DNA from: Eriocheir sinensis
Taxonomy: Eukaryota > Arthropoda > Malacostraca > Decapoda > Varunidae
Direction: 5' to 3'
Length of the DNA stretch: 64,000 bases
NCBI RefSeq assembly: GCF_024679095.1
Contig: NW_026111831.1
Location: forward strand, 1,257,786 to 1,321,785
Positions 13,326 through 28,506 of this stretch are shown piece by piece. The position numbers were made by a program, and so were the translations under genes. The notes under the pieces were generated by a model. The model was not told the origin of the DNA and did not search any database. It worked only from the letters and a program-made list of their open reading frames with translations. Numbering within the stretch: the stretch's first letter is position 1; every line of letters starts with the position of its first letter.

Positions 13326-16300
13326 CGTAAATTTGTATAAAACTTTATACAAAAATACACAAAAGTAATTAAATTTGTATGAAAATAGATATACAAAATA
13401 CACTTAAAATAAGCTAAATTTGAATTGAAATATATATACAAAATACATAAAATAATGTAAATTTGTATCAAACTATTTATACAAATACACATATAATAAC
13501 GTAAATTTGTATAAAAATATACAAACAAAACACACATTAAATAATATAAATACGTATAAAAGATATGTACAAATACACATATAATAATGTAATTCGTATC
13601 AAAATAAATAAACAAAATACCAATAAAATAATGTAAATTTGTATGAGAAAACATATACAAAATACACATAAAAGAACGGAAATTTCTATAAAAATATATG
13701 TACAAAAATGCACATAAAATAAAGTAAATTTGCATAAAATTATATATACAAAACACACATTAAATAATGTAAATGCGTATTAAAATATGTATACAAAATA
13801 CCTATGAAATAATCTAAATTCTTATCGAATTAAATTAACAAAATACCAATAAAATAATGTAATTTTTCGATGGACATATATATATAGAAAATACGCATAA
13901 AATAACCTAAATACAAATACAAATATACACATAAAATAGTTTAATATTAAATGAAATAGATATACAAAATATACATAAAATAAGGTAAATTTGTAATGAA
14001 ATATATGTACAAAATACACATCAAATAATGTAAATTTATATGAGAATATATATACAAATACACATAAAATACCATGAATTTGTATAAAATATATATTGAA
14101 ATAAATATTAAATAATGTAAATGCGTATAAAAATATATATACAAAGTACATATAAAATAATGTATATTCGTATCAAAATAAATCAACAAAATACCAATAA
14201 AATAATATATATTTGAATAAAAAGAAATTTACAAAATACACATAACATAACTAAAATTTGTATAAATCTATATACATAAATACACAAAAATAACTTAAAT
14301 TTGTATGAAAATAAATATACAAAATACACATAAAATTAGGTAAATTTGTATTTAAATACATATACAAAATACACTTAAAATAATGTAAATTTGAATGAAA
14401 ATATATAAACAAATACACATAAAATGATGTAAATTTGTATGAAATATATATACAAAATATACATCAAATAATGTAAATATGTATAAAAAAATATATACAA
14501 AACACAAATAGAATAATGTAAAATCGTTTAAAAATAAATACACAGAATATTAATAAAATAATGTAGATTTGTATGAAAATTAAGATGCAAAATACCCATA
14601 AAATAACGCATTTTTTTGTGAAATATATATATCAAAATACACATAAAATATTTGACTTTGTATTAAAATAAATAACAAATGCACATACAATAAGGTAGAT
14701 TTGTATTGAAATAGATATGCAAAATACATATAAAACAATTTAAATATGTTAAAAATATATATACGAATACACATAAAATAACGTAGATTTCTATAAAAAT
14801 ATATATACAAAATACACATATAATTAAGTAAATGCGTATAAAAAAATGTAAACAAAATATACATAAAATAATGTAAATTCGAATCAAAATAAATAAACAA
14901 AATACCAATCAAAGAATGTGTATTTGTATAAATATAAATGTACAAAATACACATATTAAATAAACATAAAATAAGGTAAATTTGTAATGAAATATATGTA
15001 CAAAATACATATAAAATAAAGTAAATTTATATGAAAATATATAAAAAAATACACATAAAATACCATGAATTCGTATAAAAATATATATACAAAGTACATA
15101 TAAAATAATGTAAATTCGTATCAATATAAATCAACAAAATACCAATAAAATAATATATATTTGAATGAAAATAAATTTATCAAATACAAATAACATAACT
15201 AAAATTTGTATTGAAATATATACAAAAATACATAAAAATAATTTGAGTTTGTATGAAAATAGATATACAAAATACATAGAAAACTAGGTAAATTTCTTTG
15301 GAAATATATATACAAAATACCCATAAAATATTATAAACTACAAATACACATAAAATAACGTAAATCTGTATGAAAAATATATACAAAATACACATAGAAT
15401 AATGTCAAATCGTATCAAAATGAATAAGCAGAATATCAATAAAATAATGTAAATTTGTATGAAAATAAAGATGCAAAATACCCATAAAATAAAGCATATT
15501 TAAAAAAAAAATACATATACAAAAATACACATAGAATAATTAAATTTGTATTAAAATTAATATACAAAATGCATATACAGTAAGGTAGATTTGTATTGAA
15601 AAAATATGCAAAATTCACATAAAAGTGTAAATTTGTTTAAAAATCTATATACGAATACACATAAAATAACGTAGATTTCTATAGAAATATATATACAAAA
15701 TACACATGAAATGAGGCAAATACGTATAAAAATATATATACAAAATACACATTAAATAATGTAAATTCGCGTCAAAATAAATAAACAAAATGTGTATTTT
15801 TATGAAAATAGATATACAAAATACACATAAAATAACCTAAATTTGTATAAAATTATATACGAAAATACACAAATATAATTTAAATTTGTATGAAAATAAA
15901 TATACAAAATACACATAAAATTAGGAATATTTGTATTGAAATACATATACAAAATACACATAAAATAATGGAAATTTGTATGAAAATATATAAACATATA
16001 CACTTAAAATAACGTAAATTTGTATCAAATATATATACAAAATACACATTAAATAATGTAAATATGTATAAAAAGATATATACAAAACACAAATAGAATA
16101 ATGTAAAAACGTTTCAAAAATAAATACACAGAATATTAATAAAATAATGTAAATTTGTATGAAAATAAAGATGCAAAATAGCCATAAAATAACGCATTTT
16201 TTATAAAAATATATATACCAAAATACACATAAGATATTAAAATTTGTATTAAAATAAATATAATGCACATACAATAAGGTAAGTTTGTATTGAAATAGAT

Positions 16301-18949
16301 ATGCAAAATACATATAAAACAATGTAAATTTGTTTCAAAATATATTATACGAATACACATAAAATAACGTAGATTTCTATAAAAATATATACAAAATACA
16401 CATAAAATGAAGTAAATACGTATAAAAAAATGAATACAAAATACACATAAAATAATGTCAAATCGTATCAAAATAAATAAACAAAATACCAATAAAAGAA
16501 TGTGTATTTGTATAAATATAAATATACAAAATACACATAAAATATCGTACATTTGTATAAAACTATATACAAAAATACACAGAAGTAATTAAATTTGTAT
16601 GAAAATAGATATATAAAATACAGCTAAAATAAGTTAAATTTGAATTGAAATGTATATACAAAATACATAAAATAATGTAAATTAGTATCAAAATACTTAT
16701 ACAAATACATATAATAACGTAGATTTGTTTAAAAATATATAAACAAAATACACATTAAGTAATGTAAATACGTATAAAAAATATGTACAAAATACACATA
16801 TAATCATGTAATTCGTATCATAATAAATAAACAAAATAGCAATAAGATAATGTAAATTTGTATGAGAAAACATATACAAATAACGCAAATTTCTATAAAA
16901 ATATATGTACAAAAATGCACATAAGATAAAGTAAATTTGCATAAAAATATATATACAAAATACACATTAAATAATTTAAATGAGTATATAAAATAACTTA
17001 AATTTGTATAAAACTATATACAAAAATACACAAAAATAATTTAAATTTGTATGAAAAGAAATATACAAAATACACGTAAAAATAGGTAAATTTGTATTGA
17101 AATACATATACAAAATACACATCAAATAATGTAAATTTGAATGAAAATATATAAACAAATACACTTAAAATAACGTAAATTTGTATAAAATTATATATTT
17201 TATACAAATTTACATTAGATAAACATTAAATAATGTAAATGTGTATAAAAAAATATATACAAAAAACAAATATAATAATGTAAAATCGTATCAAAATAAA
17301 TACACAGAATATCAATAAAATAATGTAAATTTGTATGAAAATAAAGATGCAAAATTCCCAAAAAATATCGCATTTTTTATAAAAATATATATACCAAAAT
17401 ACACATAAAATATTTAAATTTGTATTGAAATAAATATACAAAATGCATATACATTATGGTAAATTTGTATTGAAAGAGATATTCAAAAATACATATAAAA
17501 CAATGTAAATTTGTTTCAAAATATATATACGAATACACATAAAATAAAGTAGATTTCTATAGAAATATATATACAAAATACATATGAAATTATGCAAATA
17601 CGTATAAAGATATATATACAAAATACTTATTAAATAATGTAAACTCGTATCAAAATAAATAAACAAAATATCATGAAAAGAATGTGTATTTGTATGAAAA
17701 TAGATAATAGATAGTAAATTTGTATAAAATATATATGCAAGATACACATTAAATAATGTAAATATGTATAAAATAGTATATACAAAAAACAAATAGAATA
17801 ATGTAAAATCGTATCAAAATAAATACACCGAATATTAATAAAATAATGTAAATTTCTATGAAAATAAAGATGCAAAATTCCCATAAAATAACGCATTTCT
17901 TATAAAAATATATATACCAAAATACACATAAAATATTTAAATTTGTATTGAAATAAATATTCAAAATGCACATACAATAAGGTAAATTTGTATTGAAAGA
18001 GATATGCAAAAGTATATATAAAACAATGTAAATTTGTTTCAAAATATATATACGAAAACAAATAAAATAACGTAGATTTCTATAAAAATATATATCAAAA
18101 ATACACATAAAATTAAGTAAATACGTATAAAAAAATGTATACAAAATACACATAAAATAATGTAAATTCGAATTAAAATAAATAAACAAAATACCAATAA
18201 AAGAATGTGTATTTGGATAAATATAAACATATAAAATACAAATACAAAATAAACATAAAATAAGGTAGATTTGTAATAAAATATATGTACAAAATACACA
18301 TAAAATAATGTAAATTTATATGAAAACATATATACAAATACACATAAAATACCACGAATTTGCATAAAAATATATATTCTAAATAAATATTAAATAATGT
18401 AAATGCGTATAAAAATATATATACAAAGTACATATAAAATAATGTAAATTCGTATCAATATAAATCAACAAAACACCAATAAAATAAAACATATTTGAAT
18501 AAAAATAAATAAATTTACAAAATACAAATAACATAACTAAAATTTGTATTAAAATATATACAAAAATACATAGAAATAATTTGAGTTTGTATGAAAATAG
18601 TATACAAAATACACATAAAACTAGGTAAATTTCTTTTTAAATGTATATACAAAATAGCCATAAAATATTGTAAATTTGTGTCAAAATATATAAACATAAA
18701 ATAACGTAAATTTGTTTGAAAAATATATACAAAATACACATAGAATAATGTCAATTCGTATCAAAATGAATGAGCAGAATATCAATAAAATAATGTAGAT
18801 TTGTATGAAAATTAAGATACAAAATACCCATAAATTAAAGCATATGTTTATAAAAATACTGATACAAAAATACACATCGAATAATTAAATTTGTATTAAA
18901 ATTAATATACAAAATGCGCATATAATAAGGTAAATTTGTATTGAAAAAA
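13305..18949 (-). repeat. 45 bp satellite block, minus
   Basis: This block is the copy 2 equivalent of 2520-8104 and contains the short-form junction at 14254-14263. The interval 15494-15560 keeps about one monomer that copy 1 has lost. Around 17020-17080 the monomers are intact where copy 1 (6190-6230) has a damaged pair. Confidence 0.8.
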
Positions 18950-21900
18950 TTATATTATTTTATTGGTATTTTGTTTATTTATTTTGATACGAATTACATG
19001 ATTATATGTATTTTGTACATATTTTTTTACACATATTTACATTATTTAATGTGTATTTTGTTTAGATTTTCATACAAATTTACCTTATTATGTATGTACT
19101 TCTATAAATATTTTGATACAAATTTACTTTATTTCATGTATTTTATATATATTTCAATTCAAATTTAGCTTATTTTGTGTGTATTTTGTATATCTATTTT
19201 CATACAAATTTAATTACTTCTATGTATTTTTGTTTATAGTTTTATACAAATTTAAGTTATTTTATGTGTATTTTGTATATTTATATTTATACAAATACAC
19301 AATCTTTTATTGGTATTTTGTTTATTTATTTTGATACGATTTTACATTATTCTATGTGTATTTTGTATACATTTTTTATTCGTATTTACTTCATTTTATT
19401 TGACTTTTGTATATATTTTTATAGAAATCTACGTTATTTTATGTGTATTCGTATATATATTTTGAAACAAGTTTACATTGTTTTATATGTATTTTGCATA
19501 TCTATTTCAATACAAATTTACCTTATTGTATGTGTTTTTTGTATATTTATTTTAATACAAATTTTATTTTTTGATGTGGATTTTGGTATATATATTTTAT
19601 AAATAAAAAATGCGTTATTTTATGGGTATTTTGCTTCTTTATTTTCATACAAGTTTACATTATATTATTAATATTCTGTGTATTTATTTTGATACGATTT
19701 TACATTATTCTATTTGTGTTTTGTACATATTTTTTTATACAAATTTACGTTATTTTAAGTGTATTTTTTTATGTATTTTCATTCAAATTTACATTCTTTT
19801 ATGTGTATTTTGTATATGTATTTCAATACAAATTTGCCTAATTTTATGTGTATTTTCTATATTTATTTTCATACAAATTTAAAATATTTTTGTGTATTTT
19901 TGTATATAGTTTGATTCAAATTTAGGTTATTTTATATGTATTTTGTATATCTATTTTGATAAAAATACAGATTCTTTTATTGATATTTTGTTTATTTATT
20001 TTGACGCGAATTTACATTATTTAATGTGTATTTTGTAAATATATTTTTATACGTATTTACATCATTTCATGTGTATTTTGTATAGTTTTAAACAAATTTA
20101 CATTATATAATGTGTATTTTGTATATTTATATTTATACAAATACACATTCTTTTATTGGTATTTTGTTTATTTATTTTGATACGAGTTTACATTATTTTA
20201 TGTATATTTTGTGTTTTTTTTATACGTATTTACTTAATTTTATGTGTATTTTGTATATATATTTTTATAGAAATCTACCTTATTTCATGTGTATTCGTAA
20301 ATATATTTTGAAAGAAATTTATATTGTTTATATGTATTTTGCATATTTATTTTTGTATATTCTGTATTTATTTTTGTTATACATATTTACATTATTTAAT
20401 GTTTATTTTGTTTATATATTCTATTTAAATTTACGTTATTTTATGTGTATTTGTTTATATATACTCAAACAAATCTATTTTATTTAGGAGTATTTTGTAT
20501 ATGTATTTCAATACAAATTTTCTTAATTTTATGTGTATTTTGCATGTCTATTTTCAAACAAATTTAATTTATTTTTGTGTATTTTTGTATATATTTTCAT
20601 ACAAATTTTAGTTCTTTTATATGTATTTTGTATATATATTTCCCTACATATATACATTCTTTTATTGGAATTTTGTTCATTTATTTTTATACGAATTTAC
20701 ATTATATTATGTGTATTTTGTATATATAATTTTCTACGTATTTAAATTATTTTATGTGTATTTTGTATATACATTTTCAAAAAAATTTACGTTATTTTAT
20801 TATGTGTATTCGTATATATTTTTATACAAATTTTACACAAATTCATGTTATTTGATGTTTATTTGTATATATATTTTCATACAAATTTATATTATTTTAT
20901 GTGCAGTTTTACATTCATTTCATTATTAATTTACCTTTCTTTATGTTTATTTTGTATATTTATTTCATTAAATTTTAAATTATTTTATGTGTATATTTGT
21001 AATTGTATTTAGGTTATTTTATATTTATTTTCTATATATATTTTCATTCAAAATTACAATATTTTATTGGTATTTTCTTAATTAATTCCATACGAATTTA
21101 GATTATTTCATAGGTATTTTGTATAAATATTTTAGTACTTATTTATATTATCTGATGTGTGTTTTGTATATATATATTTTTATGCAAATTTATTTTATGT
21201 GCATTTCTGTACATATATTTTTATAGAAATTTACGTTATTTTATGTGTATTTTGTATATGTTTTCTCATACAAATTTACATTATTTTATTGGTATTTTGT
21301 TTATTTATTTTCATACGAATTGCATGATTATATGTATATTTTGTATATATTTTTTTATACGTATTTACATTATTTAATGTGTATTTTGTTTATATATTTT
21401 TATACAAATTTACCTTACTATATGTGTATTTGTATAAATATTTTTATACAAATTTGCTTTATTTTATGTATTTTGTATATATATTTCAATTCAAATTTAG
21501 CTTATTTTTATGTGTATTTTATATATCTATTTCCACACAAATTTAATTATTTCTGTGTATTTTTGTATATAGTATTATAAAAATTTACGTTATTTTATGC
21601 GTATTTTTTATATTTATATTTATACAAATACACATTCTTTTATTAGTATTTTGTTTATTTATTTTGATACGAATTTACATTATTTTATGTGTATTTTGTA
21701 TACATTTTTTTAGACGTATTTACCTCATTTTATGTGTATTTTGTATATATATTTTCATAGAAATCTACATTATTTTATGTGTATTCGTATATATATTTTG
21801 GAACAAATTTACATTGTTTTATATGTATTTTGCATGTCTATTTCAATACAAATTTAAATTAGTGAATGTGTATTTTGTATAATTATTTTAATACAAATTT

Positions 21901-22620
21901 AAATTTTTTATGTGTATTTTGGTATATATATTTTTATAAGAAAATGCGTTATTTTATGGGTATTTTTCTTCTTTATTTTCATATAAATTTACATTATGTT
22001 ATTAATATTCTGAGTATTTATTTTGATACGATTTTACAATATTCTATTTTTGTTTTCTATATATTTTTCTATACATATTTACATTATTTAGTTTGTATTT
22101 TGTATATATATTTTATACAAATTTACGTTATTTTAAGTGTATTTGTTTATGTATTTTCATTCAAATTTACATTATTTTATGTGTATTTTGTATACGTATT
22201 TCAACACAAATTTACCTAATTTTATGTGTATTTTGTATATCTATTTGCATACAAGTTTAAGTTATTTTTGTGTATTTTTGTATGTATTTTTTTTATATAT
22301 TTTTATAGAAAATTACGTGTTTTTATGTGTATTCGTATATGTATTTTGAAATAAATTTACCTTGTTTTATGTGTGTTTTGCATATCTATTTCAATACAAA
22401 TCTACCATATTATTTGTTCATTTTGTATATTACTTTTGAAACAAATTTAATTATTCTTTGTATATTTTTGTATATGTATTTTTAAAAAAATATGCTTTAT
22501 TTTATGGGTATTTTGCATCTTTATTTTCATACAAATTTACATTATTTTATTGACATTCTGTGTATTTATTTTGATACAATTTTACATTATTCTATGTGTA
22601 TTTTGTATATATATTTTATA
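18950..22620 (+). repeat. 45 bp satellite block, plus, across copy 2/copy 3 border
   Basis: This block is equivalent to 8105-11770 and runs through the restart at 21641. TTAA at 21888-21891 is the third empty counterpart of the transposon site. Confidence 0.8.
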
Positions 22621-23490
22621 AAAATGTAAGCTAAATTTGAATTGAAATATATATACAAAATACATAAAATAATGTAAATTTGTATCAAAATATTTATACA
22701 AATACACATATAATAACGTAAATTTTTAAAAAAAATATATAAACAAAATACACATTAAAAAATGTAAATACGTATATAAAAATATGTACAAAATACACAT
22801 ATAATCATGTAATTCGTATCAAAATAAATAAACAAAATACCAATAAAATAATTTAAATTTGTGTGAGAAAACATATACAAAATACACATACAATAACGCA
22901 AATTTCTATAAAAATATATGTACAAAAATGCACATAAAATAAAGTAAATTTGCATTAAAATATATATACAAAACACACATTAGATAATGTAAATGAGTAA
23001 AAAAATATGTATACAAAATACCTATGAAATAATCTAAACTTGTATCGAATTAAATTAAGAAAATACCAATAAATTAATGTAATTTTGGATGAAAATATAT
23101 ATAGAAAATACACATAAAATAACCTAAATACAAATACAAATATACACATAAAATAATTTAAAATTTAAAGAAATAAATATAAAAAATAAACATAAAATAA
23201 TGTAAATTTGTAATGAAATATATATAAAAATACACACAAAATAATATAAATTTGAATGAAAATATATATACAAATACACATAAAATGACATGAATTTGTA
23301 TAAAATTTGTATCAAAATATATACGAATACACAATAAAATAACGTACTTTTTTATGAAAATATATATACAAAATACACATAAAATAATGTAAATATGTAA
23401 GGAAAATATATACAAAATACACCTAGAATAATGTAAAATTGTATCAATATAAATGTACAGAATATCAATAAAGTAATGTAAAAATGGAAA
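22621..23490 (-). repeat. 45 bp satellite block, minus
   Basis: This block is the copy 3 equivalent of 981-1850 and is nearly identical to it. Confidence 0.8.
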
Positions 23491-24160
23491 CAAAGATTAT
23501 CTAATGTGTGTTTTGTATATATATTTTTATGCAAATTTATTTTATGTTCATTTTTGTACATATATTTTTATAGAAATTTGCGTTATGTATATAATTTTAT
23601 ATAAATTTATTTTATGTGCATTTTGTATATTTATATTTATACAAATACACATTCTTTTATTAGTATATTGTTTATTTATATTTATACGAATTTACATTAT
23701 TTTATTTGTATTTTGTATATATTTTTTATACGTAATTACTTAATTTTATGTGTTATATGTATATGTATTTTTATATAAATTACGTTATTTTATGTGTATT
23801 CGTGTATATATTTTGAAACAAATTTGAATTATTTTATATGTATTTTGCATATCTATTTCAATACAAATTTACCTTATTGTATGTGCATTTTGTATATTTA
23901 TTTTAATACAAATTCAAATATTTTATGTGTATTTTGGTAACTATAATTTTATAAATAATGCGTTATTTTATAGGTATTTTGCATATTAATTTTCATACAA
24001 GTTTACATTATTTTTTAATATTCTGTGTATATATTTTGATACGATTTTACATTATTCTATTTGTGTTTTGTATATATATTTCATACAAATTTACGTTATT
24101 ATATGTGTATTTGTTTATATATTTTCTTTCAAATTTACATTATTTTATGTGTATTTTGTA
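23491..24160 (+). repeat. 45 bp satellite block, plus
   Basis: This block is the copy 3 equivalent of 1851-2519, running from the GAAACAAAGATTATC bridge to the palindrome centre at 24160/24161. Confidence 0.8.
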
Positions 24161-24181
24161 TACAAAATACACATAAAATAA
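24140..24181. repeat. Orientation-switch palindrome, copy 3 (perfect, 42 bp)
   Basis: The same 21 bp arms as in copy 2 meet between 24160 and 24161. Confidence 0.9.
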
Positions 24182-26276
24182 CGTAAATTTGTATAAAACT
24201 TTATACAAAATACACAAAAGTAATTAAATTTGTATGAAAATAGATATACAAAAATACACTTAAAATAAGCTAAATTTGAATTGAAATATATATACAAAAT
24301 ACATAAAATAATGTAAATTTGTATCAAACTATTTATAAAAATACACATATAATAACGTAAATTTGTATAAAAATATACAAACAAAACACACATTAAATAA
24401 TGTAAATACGTATAAAAGATATGTACAAAATACACATATAATAATGTAATTCGTATCAAAATAAATAAACAAAATACCAATAAAATAATGTAAATTTGTA
24501 TGAGAAAACATATACAAAATACACATAAAAGAACGGAAATTTCTATAAAAATATATGTACAAAAATGCACATAAAATAAAGTAAATTTGCATAAAATTAT
24601 ATATACAAAACACACATTAAATAATGTAAATGCGTATAAAAATATGTATACAACATACCTATGAAATAATCTAAATTCTTATCGAATTAAATTAACAAAA
24701 TACCAATAAAATAATGTAATTTTTCGATGGAAATATATATAGAAAATACACATAAAATAACCTAAATACAAATACAAATATACACATAAAATAGTTTAAT
24801 ATTAAATGATATAAATATACAAAATATACATAAAATAAGGTAAATTTGTAATGAAATATATGTACAAAATACACATCAAATAATGTAAATTTATATGAGA
24901 ATATATATACAAATACACATAAAATACCATGAATTTGTATAAAAATATATATTAGAAATAAATATTAAATAATGTAAATGCGTATAAAAATATATATACA
25001 AAGTACATATAAAATAATGTATATTCGTATCAAAATAAATCAACAAAATACCAATAAAATAATATATATTTGAATAAAAAGAAATTTACAAAATACACAT
25101 AACATAACTAAAATTTGTATTAAAATATATACAAAAATACATAGAAATAATTTGAATTTGTATGAAAATAGATATACAAGATACGCGTAAAACTAGGTAA
25201 ATTTCTTTTGAAATATATGTACAAAATACCCATAAAATATTGTAAAATTGTGTCAAAATATATAAACAAATACACATAAAATAATATGAATTTATATGAA
25301 AATAATATACAAAATACACATAGAATAAAGTCAATTCGTATCAAAATGAATGAGCAGAATATCAATAAAATAATGTAAATTTGTATGAAAATAAAGATGC
25401 AAAATACTCATGAAATAAAGCATATTTTTATAAAAATACATATACACAATTAAATAATGTAAATTCGAGTCAAAATAAATAAACAAAATATCAATAAAAG
25501 AATGTGTATTTATATGGAAATAGATATACAAAATACACATGAAATAACATAAATTTGTATAAAACTATATACAAAAATACACAAAAATAATTAAAATTTG
25601 TATGAAAATAAATATACAAAATACACATAAAATTAGGTAAATTTGTATTTAAATACATACACAAAATACACTTAAAATAATGTAAATTTGAATAAAAATA
25701 TATAAACAAATACACTTAAAATAACGTAAAATTGTATAAAATATATAATCAAAATACACATTAAATAATGTAAATATATATAAAAAAAAATATATACAAA
25801 ACACAAATAGAATGATGTAAAATCGTATCAAAATGGATACACAGAGTGTTAATAAAATAATGTAAATTTGTATAAAAATTAAGATGCAAAATACCCATAA
25901 AATACGCATTTTTTTTTTAAATATACATACCAAAATACACATAAAATAATTGAATTTGTATTAAAATAAGTTTACAAAAAGCACATACAATAAGGTAAAT
26001 CTGTATTTAAATAAATATGCAGAATACATATAAACAATGTAAATTTGTTTAAAAATATATATACGAATACACATAAAATAAGGTAGATTTCTATAAAAAT
26101 ATATATACAAAATACACATAAAATTAAGTAAATACGTATAAAAAAATGTATACAAAATACACATAAAATAATGTAAATTCGTATCAAAAAAAATAAACAA
26201 AACACCAATACAAGAATGTATATTTGTATAAATATAAAAATACAAAATACACATTAAATAACGTAAATTTGTAATT
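24161..26276 (-). repeat. 45 bp satellite block, minus; long form begins
   Basis: The first 960 bp match copies 1 and 2. After AAATTTGTAT at 25111-25120 the sequence is found only in the long-form copies 3 and 4. The block ends near 26276, where GTAAATTTGTAATTTGCA passes into plus-oriented type 9 sequence. Confidence 0.8.
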
Positions 26277-28493
26277 TGCATTATTTTATTAATATTCTGT
26301 TTATTTATTTTGATACGATTTAACATTATTCTATGCGTATTTTGTATATATATTTTTATACATATTTACTTTATTTAATGTATATTTTGTATATATATTT
26401 TTTTCCAAATTTAGGTTATTTCATGAGTATTTGTTTATATATTATCATACAAATTTACATTACTTTATGTGTATTTTGTATATGTATTTCTATGCTAATT
26501 TGCCTAACTTTATGTGTTTTTTGGATATCTATTTTCAAACAAATTTAAATTATTTTTTGTATTTTTGTATTTATTTTTATACAAATTTTAGCTATTTTAT
26601 TTGTATTGTGTATATATATTTTCCTACAAATATACATTCTTTTATTGGAATTTTGTTTATTTATTTTGATACGAGATTACATTATTTTATATTTTATTTA
26701 TATATTTTTCTACGTATTTACATTATTATATGTGTATTTTGTATATATATTTTAATGAAAAATTACATTATTTTGTAGTGTGTATACGTATTTATTTTGA
26801 TAGAAATTTTATACAAATTCATGTTATTTTATGTACATTTGTATATATATTTTCATACAAATTTATGTTATTTTATGTGTATTTTTACATATTTTTCATT
26901 ACAAATTTACTTTATTTTATGATTATTTTGTATATTTATTTCATTCAATCTTAAATTATTTTATGTGTATATTTGTATTTGTATTTACGTAGTTTTATGT
27001 GTATTTTCTATATATATTTTCATTCAAAATTACATTATTTTATTGGTATTTTCTTAATTTAACTCGATACGAATTTAGATTTGTTCATAGGTATTTTGTA
27101 TACATATTTTATGTGTATTTTATATATGTTTTCTCATACAAATTTACATTATTTTATTGGTATTTTGATTATTTATTTTGATACGAGTTATATGATTATA
27201 TGTGTATTTTGTACATATTTTTTTTTATATATATTTACATTATTTAATGTGTATTTTGTTTATATATTTTTATGCAAATTTACGTTATTATATGTGTATT
27301 TGAATAAATATTTTGATACAAATTTACTTCTTTTTATGTATTTTGTATATATATTTCAATTCAAATTTAGCTTATTTTGTGTGTATTTTGTATATCTATT
27401 TTCATAAAATTTAAATACTTCTGTGTATTTTTGTATATAATTATATATAAATATACGTTATTTTATGTGTATTTTGTATATTTACATTTATACAAATGCA
27501 CATTTTTTTAATGGTATTTTGTTTATATATTTTTCTACGTATTTACATTATTTTATGTGTATTTTGTATATATATTTTCATAAAAATTTATGTTATTATA
27601 TGTGTATTTGTATAAAAATTTTGATACAAATTTTCATTATTTGTTGTATTTTGTATATATTTTTCAATTCAAATTTAGCTTATTTTATGTCTATTTTGTA
27701 TATCTATTTTCATACAAATTTAATTACTTTTGTGTATTTTTGTATATAGTTTATACAAATTTACGTTATTTAATGTGTATTTTGTATGTCTATATTTATT
27801 CAAATACACATTCTTTTATTGGTATTTTGTTTATTTATTTTGATACGAATTTACATTATTTTATGTGTATTTTGTATACATTTTTTATACTTATTTACTT
27901 CATTTTGTGTGTATTTTGTATATATATTTTATAGAAATCTATCTTATTGTATGTGTATTCGTATATATATTTTGAAACAAATTTACATTGTTATATATGT
28001 ATTTTGCATATCTATTTCAATACAAATTTACCTTTTTGTATGTGTATTTTTTATATTTATTTTAATACAAATTTAAATATTTTATGTGTATTTTGGTATA
28101 TATATTTTTATAAAAAATGCGTTATTTTATGGGTATTTTGCATCTTAATTTTCATACAAATTTACATTATTTAATTAATATTCTGTGTATTTATTTTGAT
28201 ACGATTTTACATTATTCTATGTGTATTTTGTAAATATATTTTTTGATACATATTTACATTTTTAATGTGTATTTTGTATATATATTTTATACAAATTATG
28301 TTATTTTAAGTGTATTTGTTTATATATTTTCACTCAAATTTAATTATTATTTTATGTGTATTTTGTTAATGTATTTCAATACAAATTTTCCTAATTTTAT
28401 GTGTATTTTGTATATCTATTTTCATACAAATTTTAATTATTTTTGTGTATTTTTTTATATAGTTTTATACAAATTTAGGTTATTTTATGTATA
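26277..28493 (+). repeat. 45 bp satellite block, plus, long-form only
   Basis: This block is shared with copy 4 at 55299-57556. The stretch 26701-26829 has been replaced in copy 4 by an (AT)n tract. The block ends in an inverted pair with a 7 bp gap at 28480-28506. Confidence 0.8.
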
Positions 28494-28506
28494 TTTCATA
28501 AAATAA
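28480..28506. repeat. Gapped inverted repeat at orientation switch, copy 3
   Basis: TTATTTTATG (28480-28489) and CATAAAATAA (28497-28506) form 10 bp perfect arms around a 7 bp loop, TATATTT. This marks the plus-to-minus turn. Confidence 0.8.

Larger units (their letters stand above)
10796..21640. repeat. Very long repeat, copy 2 (short form)
   Basis: This copy matches copy 1 along its whole length with scattered substitutions and small indels. It is offset by 10795 bp at its start and about 10845 bp from copy 3. It has the same five orientation blocks, with switches near 11770, 12635, 13304 and 18950, and the same short-form junction at 14254-14263. Near 15494-15560 it keeps about one monomer that copy 1 lacks. 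The close match to copy 1 means a recent duplication, gene-conversion-like homogenisation, or duplicated contig sequence in the assembly. Confidence 0.85.
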
